Origin: Maylandia zebra
Taxonomy: Eukaryota; Chordata; Actinopteri; Cichliformes; Cichlidae
Direction: 5' to 3'
Assembly: GCF_041146795.1 (NCBI RefSeq)
Contig: NC_135185.1
Span: 27,649,529 to 27,713,528, forward strand
DNA length: 64,000 bases
Shown here: positions 57,168-64,000 of the stretch, piece after piece
How the letters are laid out: every line of letters begins with the position of its first letter
How positions within the stretch are numbered: position 1 is the stretch's first letter
Made by a program: the position numbers and the translations under genes
The notes under the pieces: generated by a model
The model's database searches: none
What the model saw: only the letters and a program-made list of their open reading frames with translations
What the model was told of the DNA's origin: nothing

Positions 57168-59333
57168 AAGCTTCATCACAGCCTCCCATAATAATAACTT
57201 TAGTAATGGTAGCAGTTAAAATATTGTCTGGTTTCATTTGGAACAACGATAGTTGTTTCGTTTATCGTTGATTGTTGATCTATTACAGTCGACCAGGTGA
57301 CAACAATCACGTTGAAAAATCATTTATTTATAGTTGGCCGGAAACTAAAGCTGCTGTCACTTGGACTATTCCGTAGCACCCACCCGAGTAGTCGTCCTCG
57401 TCCCTGCACTGCACGTCGATCTCAGGTAAGAATGTATTTATTTAGTCATTGTTTGAATGCTGAATTTGGAAAAACAGTCAAGATTGCTTGATATTTATAG
57501 TCTATTAAAATGTATATTATAGTATATTTAAAATGTGGGGAAAATTTCTCAATAGAAATGTCTAAAATATCATAATTTGGTTCCCAAGTATAAATAACAT
57601 TTAAAGCTATCTTGGACAGAAGGAAAAGAGTATGTATTTCTTAGAAAACGCGAAATCTGCACAAACATACCATTTTCATGTCATAATGTTCTTTCTGTTA
57701 TAAAGCTATATTAGCAAAGGTGCTGTAAAGTTGTTAGCAGTGTGTCAGCTTGGTGACCTGCCACAGAGTACCTTTGTGACGTCATTCGCTATGCTCCAGA
57801 TCGGATGGGTGGTGCAGGACGCCCGACGACTCTCATCTATATACAATTCCCAGCAGCAGACAACTCCAACATTCTGTATTTAATATTTGAATATATATTT
57901 TTTAATTTTCTGTCTGTGTGCCAAGGTGAGCTATGCACCTGTTTATTGTTACCTGCTGTGTCTCATGTTAAGAAAACATGTATGGTCAAAATAAAAACAC
58001 TAGCTTTTAGTGTACAGGATGGATGTGAATGTTAGTGAACAAAACAGGCCTGCTGTATATCAGATGATGTGTATATTCTTAATGTTTTTATGCTTACAAA
58101 GCTCTACTCAAGTTTCTTTTAAAGTTTTTGCTTGCATTTCCTACACAAATGTCAAAATAATAAAAAATCTTTGTGCACTGATACATGGTCTCACATTTTT
58201 ATCTATTCAGCTGCTGTGTGATGCACACCAGTGGTCCTCACTGCGCAATGTTAAAAGAAAGGCTTCATTTTTATCAGCTGGTTTTCACATAGGCCAAACA
58301 TCTCTAAGGATATTTCTCCATTGTCTATAAATACATGTCAACAACATGTAGCAACAACTACTACTGATTCATACATGTCCATCACTTTGGATGAGTGCAT
58401 GTTTTTTTGCACACTGTCATCCTGTGCACTGTTCCAGCATGATTAGACCTTAGCGATGAACCTTGTTGCCAAAAAGCAAAGCCAGTGGGAGCAACATCTT
58501 CCAGAGCTAAAGCTCCGTTCACCAGCACTACTGGTGAGCCTTGTCTATAACAATGCCATGTTTACATCACATACCAAATGTAGTCATTTTTTTAAAATTA
58601 ACAGAATGATATATAGGATGTGATACTGATTACATAGTACTGATCCTCACCTGAGTACATTTTGTTTTATAATTTCCCTGAGGTCCAGAACATCTCCATC
58701 ATAATGATCATATCTTGTTTGGGGATGCTGCCCTGCCACACAGTTTGTAGGCCTCAAAAACCTGTTGATCTCAGTACACCTGCAGATTCAAGGAGACATA
58801 CTTTTACAGGTGACAGTATGTACTAAAGTATATGTAATTTAAACTTTTTTCATAACATTATGAAGTTGTGTGATATGCGAGTGAGAGATTATGACAAACA
58901 TCCAGAAAAGTCTTGTGATCATGCAGTCATGTCTGAAACTTCTCCCACACCGAGTGCAAGACAGGGTGGAAAAACCCTTTAATTCATAGTGTTCTTGTTG
59001 CAGTGAAACGCTAAAAGATTTAAAACAAAAAATAAGGGCACATAAAGTGACACTGCTTGCTTTTTGCAAACTACTTTCACAAAAAGCCCATTATGGATTA
59101 TGCTCAAGTACACTGTTGTGTAAAATTTACTTTAGTAAATTTACTTGTTTCATGCTTGGTCATGCAAGTTCTGTAAGTGAGTGAAAATAATTCCACAATT
59201 TTTTTTAGACATTTTTAGACACTCTAAGCTTTTTGAAAAAGAAAATGATCAAATTGTAACACAGAGTGTGGTCAGACTGCTTTTGTTACACACAAATACC
59301 TGTACACGTTTGTAAATCTTAGTTTACGCTAAG

Positions 59334-59821
59334 AGATCAGAGGAGAAGGGTGGAGTGCCCACTCCAGGTCAGGGATGAGTTCCTCCTCCAAGTGGAAGAG
59401 TTTAAGTATCTCAGGGTCTTGTTCACGAGTGATGGGAGAAGGGAGCAGGAGATCGACAGACAGATTGGTGCTCTCAATTTACTGGTCAATCTACGTCCCT
59501 ACCCTCACCTGTGGTCACGAGCTGTGGGTAGTGACTGAAAGAACAAGACTGCAGATACAAATGGCTAATATGAGCTTCCTCAGAAGCGTGGATGGCCTCT
59601 CCCTTAGAGGGGAGGCCAAGTGGCTTCTTTCCACATGGAAAGAAGCCACTTGAGGTGGTTCGGGCATCTGAGAAGAACACCTCCTGGGGTGAGGTGATCC
59701 GGGCATGTCCCACTGAGAGGAGGCCCCCATGCCTTGGTGTTCCCCCAAACAAGCTGGAGGAGGTGGGTGGGGAGAGGGAGGTCTGGGCTTCTTTGCTTGG
59801 GCTGCTGCCCCCGTGATCCGC
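59334..59821 (+). pseudogene. Truncated LINE fragment in unit 3
   Basis: Same insertion again. Substitutions include 'atctacgtccc' for 'atctaggtccc' and 'aagctggaggagg' for 'aagctgaaggagg', the latter variants looking more like the intact family. Confidence 0.75.
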
Positions 59822-61523
59822 GATCCAGTAGAGTTGAGTATGTGGGTTACGCCCATTAAAAACTTGCCAGATTTTCTAATACAATACCAAACAGCACATT
59901 CTGCTATTCACTCTTGCTTTGAGCTTTGATACCCAGGTGCTCCAGTCATGTTCCTGATTGATACAAGTTTGATTTACTGAATACTAGCTAAGCAATCTAA
60001 GCAATCTACAGAATCTACAAATTTCTTCCCGTCAGCGAATGCTGCATATAATTTTATTTTTTGCTTGTTGCAACGTGCATAAAATTAAAAGGTTAAAACT
60101 AATGAAACTAGTTTTGAATTTTTTTTTTCAGTTGATTCAATTTTATATCATGAAATATGCAGAAAAAATAGAATTGGGCTGAAAGGTCTAATGCTTCATA
60201 ACGTATTCAGGTTGTGTATCATATTTTTTAAAAGTAACTAAGTAAGAAAGTAACAAATTACTTACAAAAATAAGCAATCAGTAAAGTAATGGGATTAATT
60301 TCTTGGAGAAGTAATCAGTAATTAGTAAATAATTACTATTTTCAAGTAACTTGACCAACACAGGGTATTACCATATGAAGTGGCAGATGTTAAAGAAACT
60401 GTTCGGCTACATGTCCAGTAGGTGGTGCAGACGACTGTCAGGATCCACTAATTCACCACAGTCAGAGTCTTTTGGATTACCTCTGCATCAGCTGAAGGAG
60501 TTAGTTTATTTAGTTTTTTGGTTATGTCATAGAATAAAAAGGCCCACATTTTGGAAGGATTTAAGCCCATAAATAAACAGCAGAAATATCCATGTATAGA
60601 AAACCTTTTTCTATTAGAAAAAATTCTAATAATGTATAGATACATATCAATACTCAATAACTCATTGTTCCACTTACAATAGCTGTAAGTGCAGCTTACC
60701 ATGACTTGAGTGTTATCTCACACATCAACCACGGTAAAGCGTGTTATAGACAAGCCAGCCCACTGTGACCATTTCATGCTTTGCCTCTTTCAAAGTGTGA
60801 AATATACATGCATGCAAAAATTGCAGTAAGCTGTGGTTACAGCAGAGGGAGACATTTTATTTCAAGCCAAAGTGAAAAGAACCACAGGAAAGCATTTAAA
60901 AATGAAATTATTAACACATTTACAATTAAATATACATCAGCTGCCTAGCACTGCTCTGCTCACTACTGTGATATGGAGTTGCACACAAGTGTTTCTGTTT
61001 GCAACACTTTGCAAGATGTTGAAAGAGATGGAAGGAAAGATCTTACTGTGAACTAGCTCCGGCCTTGAGTTGAATTATTTCTTCAAGAAGTCACTTGGAT
61101 GAGTGACGAAATGTTTCTCCCACACATAGGGTTTTAGATAGCACCTCCTCTCCTGACTTAGCTTGTTTTTGTTTGTTATTTTGGCCTGTGTTCACCAGGG
61201 AGTTAAGTTTTCAGTGGAGACAAATAAACCACCGTTCACTTAATAAATTGTTTTTTCTTCCCAAACCGTCACTTCCTTTTTAACCCTTATGCTACGTTCC
61301 TGTACCCCTAGACTGGGGCGTAACACATCTGAAATGAAAAGCCTGTAAACGTGTGTTCCAGCCTCCTGACTTTGCTGGCACTCGGTCTTCATACTCGACT
61401 CCAGATCTGGACTTGTGTTGAACTCGACTGAGGTGGTCTGATCAGACACAGCGCTGCTGTTTGCTGCAGCTGTCCAAAAATCACAGACAAAGTCAGGAAT
61501 GTTTTTACCTCGTCTAGCTGCTC

Positions 61524-61526
<3 letters not shown>

Positions 61527-61578
<52 letters not shown>
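61527..61578. repeat. (GT)n microsatellite, unit 3
   Basis: Third copy, about 52 bases of GT and clearly expanded relative to the other two. Confidence 0.9.
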
Positions 61579-61580
<2 letters not shown>

Positions 61581-61703
61581 AGGTCACATGACAGCACAGC
61601 ATTTTCTACCCACAGTTTGAACTGAGCAAGAAATAACAAATGTATTTATTCAACTTACAGACAATAAAAAAACAAACAGAAATCAGTGTAAAATTTAATA
61701 ACT

Positions 61704-61709
61704 TTTATT
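61704..61709 (-). terminator. Poly(A) signal of the 509-aa gene, copy 3
   Basis: Same AATAAA as in copy 1, in the same position relative to the ORF. Confidence 0.6.
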
Positions 61710-61740
61710 GATGTTAACTTTTTAAAAAGTTATTAAAAAG

Positions 61741-61887
61741 AAAACCCCAACAGAAAAACCCCTCTGAGCAAGCACTTGGCGACAGTGGGGAAGAAAAACT
61801 CCCTTTTAAGAGGGAGAAACTTCCGGCAGAACCAGGCTCAGTGAGGGGACAGCCATCTGCCGCGACCGTTCCAAGGGGTTATCACAA
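61741..61887 (-). repeat. Dispersed repeat after the ORF, unit 3
   Basis: Duplicate of the element at 48,734-48,880. Confidence 0.75.
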
Positions 61888-61894
61888 TTTTTTT

Positions 61895-63424
61895 CTACAA
61901 CGCATCAACCTTGTTTTGTCTCCTGGTGAAACAAAACAGTCGGCCTATAGATGAGAAAAACCGACGTATGCAACTTGGCTTCTTCGAAAGTTTGGCTGCC
62001 TCTTCTATGAAAATTTTAACAATCGTATTGTCGACTGTTGGTTCATTTAATTCCATGTTTTGCAGAACTACTTCTGCCTCTTGCCACTGTTTACACAGGG
62101 CTTTGAAAATCACCTTCTCAAAGTTTTTGAACTTCCTTAAGGGGATTTGATCAATTTCATCCCTGATTTTAGCCCAGATTTTTTCGCTAAGCCTCTTGTA
62201 GATGGTTAAAACTCTTTCTGGACTTATGACTTTACCTGATTTTTTTATAACCCGCTTAACTAGTTCTTCCATACATGTTTCCACAAAAAATCGGTATTTT
62301 TCTTTGTTTTGAGACAATTCATCCTTTGCTACCAAAGGGTGTTTTTTGAATTGATTTTGCATGCTGGCTTCATGTTGAGCCGAGGATTTCTTTGGGGTTA
62401 CATCATTTTCCAAAGAGGTTCCTGCTTTATCTACAGCCTGCGTGGTGTCACGGTTTTTCTTGTCTATTGGAGTTCTGGGCTCGTCAGATGTATCAATGAT
62501 ATTTGTGGCAACATTTTCTGCTGTGTTGTTCACGTTGACTGTTGTTTTCTGTTGTTCAGGAGCTGTCTGTGTCTCCTTTGAGGCCACTGTTGTTGTGATG
62601 TTTTCTGTGATGTTGATCAAATCCCTTGTTTTCTGTAGAATCACAGCCTTAATGTGATCTGCCAGCGATGCATTATCCTCTGAGTTTTCAGGTGTTTCCA
62701 TGGTATTTTGGATATTAGTGATAAGTGTGGCACCAGCGGAATTTTCTGCTGTGCTGTTCACGTTGACTGTTGCTTTCTGTAAAATAACAACTGGCACACA
62801 GATTAGATTTCCCATGATGCGGTCACCTGTGTTAGAGGTCTGTGCAAGTTCAGGAGCTGTTTCTGTCTCCTCTAAGGCCACTGTTGTTGTGCTATTTTCT
62901 GGGATGTTTAACAAATCCATTGCTTTCTGTAGAATCACAGCCTTAATTTGATCTGCCAGCGATGCATAATCCTCTGAGTTTTCAGTTGTTTCCGTGGTAT
63001 TTTGGATATTAGTGATAAATGTGACATCAGCGGAATTTTCTGCTGTGCTGTGCAAGTTGGCTGTTGTTTCCTGTGAAATATGAGCTGGCATTTCCGTGTT
63101 GCGGTCAACTGTGTTAGAGGTCTGTGCAAGTTCAGGAGCTGTCTGTGTCTGCTTTAAGGCCACTGTTGTTGTGCTAGTGACAGCAGTGTCCTGGCAAAAC
63201 CTCAGTTCTGCACCTGCTGACAGTGAGCATAGGGCAATGACATTATCTACAAAATTACATAGCCTTCCTATGGTGGCATTTTCGGCGTAATCAGACCGCA
63301 ACTGTTGCCACTGCTCATGTGTAACATTATTTAGCAATTCCTCTAGCAGTGGCCTAACATCATTTGCAGGAGTGGAATGACTCCTGACATTGTCTGGATT
63401 GCTCCTAGCTGTGTTGTTGTCCAT
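61895..63424 (-). CDS. Unknown 509-aa protein, copy 3
   Basis: Third copy in unit 3, identical in protein sequence to copy 1. One silent change is visible in the fourth-last codon region (GCA to GCG at about 61,901). Promoter and poly(A) elements are retained. Its CT/C tract upstream is the longest of the three, which could alter promoter spacing for anything reading the other way. Confidence 0.75.
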   Translation of the reverse strand: MDNNTARSNPDNVRSHSTPANDVRPLLEELLNNVTHEQWQQLRSDYAENATIGRLCNFVDNVIALCSLSAGAELRFCQDTAVTSTTTVALKQTQTAPELAQTSNTVDRNTEMPAHISQETTANLHSTAENSADVTFITNIQNTTETTENSEDYASLADQIKAVILQKAMDLLNIPENSTTTVALEETETAPELAQTSNTGDRIMGNLICVPVVILQKATVNVNSTAENSAGATLITNIQNTMETPENSEDNASLADHIKAVILQKTRDLINITENITTTVASKETQTAPEQQKTTVNVNNTAENVATNIIDTSDEPRTPIDKKNRDTTQAVDKAGTSLENDVTPKKSSAQHEASMQNQFKKHPLVAKDELSQNKEKYRFFVETCMEELVKRVIKKSGKVISPERVLTIYKRLSEKIWAKIRDEIDQIPLRKFKNFEKVIFKALCKQWQEAEVVLQNMELNEPTVDNTIVKIFIEEAAKLSKKPSCIRRFFSSIGRLFCFTRRQNKVDAL

Positions 63425-63509
63425 TTTGCTTCAATATCTATTTGTTTGCTGTTAATGTCTTCTCTCTGTTTGTTAAAGCGAGCGTTAGAAAAAACAGAGT
63501 TGCAGAGGG

Positions 63510-63607
63510 CTATTTATAGGTTTTTGTCTGTATGACGTCTTTGAAGCCCCGCCCACTTCAAGTGTGACGTCTTTGAAGCCTTTGATCTAAGCCCCGCCCA
63601 CTTCGAG
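63510..63607 (-). promoter_or_regulatory. TATA/GC-box promoter of the 509-aa gene, copy 3
   Basis: Identical arrangement. The TATA box is at 63,510-63,519, with both GC boxes and both direct repeats present. Confidence 0.65.
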
Positions 63608-63644
63608 CAAAAAAAGAATGCGCTCGGAGAGTGTGGTTTGTTTG

Positions 63645-63695
63645 TCTCTCTCTCTCTCTCTCTCTCTCTCCCCCCCCCCCCCCCCCCCCCCCCCC
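63645..63695. repeat. (CT)n(C)n tract, unit 3
   Basis: Longest equivalent: about 25 bases of CT and about 26 C. Confidence 0.9.
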
Positions 63696-64000
63696 AAGCT
63701 TCATCACAGCCTCCCATAATAATAACTTTAGTAATGGTAGCAGTTAAAATATTGTCTGGTTTCATTTGGAACAACGATAGTTGTTTCGTTTATCGTTGAT
63801 TGTTGATCTATTACAGTCGACCAGGTGACAACAATCACGTTGAAAAATCATTTATTTATAGTTGGCCGGAAACTAAAGCTGCTGTCACTTGGACTATTCC
63901 GTAGCACCCACCCGAGTAGTCGTCCTCGTCCCTGCACTGCACGTCGATCTCAGGTAAGAATGTATTTATTTAGTCATTGTTTGAATGCTGAATTTGGAAA

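Larger units (their letters stand above)
51327..57827. repeat. Tandem unit 2 (6,501 bp)
   Basis: Near-identical to unit 1. Differences are scattered substitutions, homopolymer lengths, and longer (GT)n and (CT)n(C)n tracts. It shares several variants with unit 3 against unit 1, for example 'gaaaatgatcaa' at ~52,743 and 'gttttgaattttttttt' at ~53,622. Confidence 0.97.
57828..64000. repeat. Tandem unit 3 (partial, 6,173 bp to window end)
   Basis: Third copy, interrupted by the end of the window before its right boundary. It has its own 9-base deletion near 60,018, where 'agaatcaac' is missing. It also has the longest microsatellites of the three. More units may follow outside the window. Confidence 0.96.

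Noticed and set aside
44838-64000. Assembly artefact as the cause of the triplication
   Set aside because: Not fully excluded. However, each unit has private substitutions and indels, units 2 and 3 share derived variants, and the junctions are clean, which fits real tandem copies better than a repeated contig.

Overview
The window is vertebrate nuclear DNA, almost certainly from a ray-finned (teleost, probably percomorph) fish. It carries two intron-rich vertebrate genes. It also holds teleost-type repeats: Rex3/RTE-like LINE ends, tRNA-derived SINEs, and the dispersed element with a 'CTGGTTCTGCCGGAGG' core. The species call is inference. The order ywhaq > adam17 on one strand matches the human YWHAQ-ADAM17 neighbourhood on 2p25 and supports both gene calls.

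Layout. (1) 1-14,035: gene-poor DNA with degraded LINE/SINE pieces, no recognisable exon. (2) 14,040-22,480: a complete 14-3-3 gene (ywhaq-like; CRE/CCAAT promoter, non-coding first exon, five coding exons, 247 aa). Its 3' UTR contains an antisense SINE. (3) 23,470-45,005: a complete ADAM17/TACE gene (19 coding exons, 861 aa) with Cys switch, furin site, zinc motif, Met-turn, Cys-rich region, TM segment and ETEC tail all readable. Its first intron is almost entirely a 5.88-kb foldback-type transposon at 23,933-29,816. That element has near-perfect long terminal inverted repeats, a perfect 8-bp target duplication, and inward-facing arrays of a ~179-bp tandem repeat. (4) 44,838-64,000: a ~6.49-kb head-to-tail tandem duplication, two full units and a third cut by the window end. 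The first breakpoint lies inside the adam17 3' UTR.

Each tandem unit carries an intact, intronless, minus-strand 509-aa ORF. It has a consensus TATA box, two GC boxes in a short direct repeat, and a poly(A) signal. I do not recognise the protein. It has an acidic/Thr-Asn-rich N-terminal half with ~95-residue internal repeats and a basic helical C-terminal module. The three copies differ by one amino acid, and shared variants show that units 2 and 3 are closest relatives. This recently amplified, apparently expressed unknown gene and the foldback element are the two most interesting things here. The function of the first and the superfamily of the second are unknown to me.
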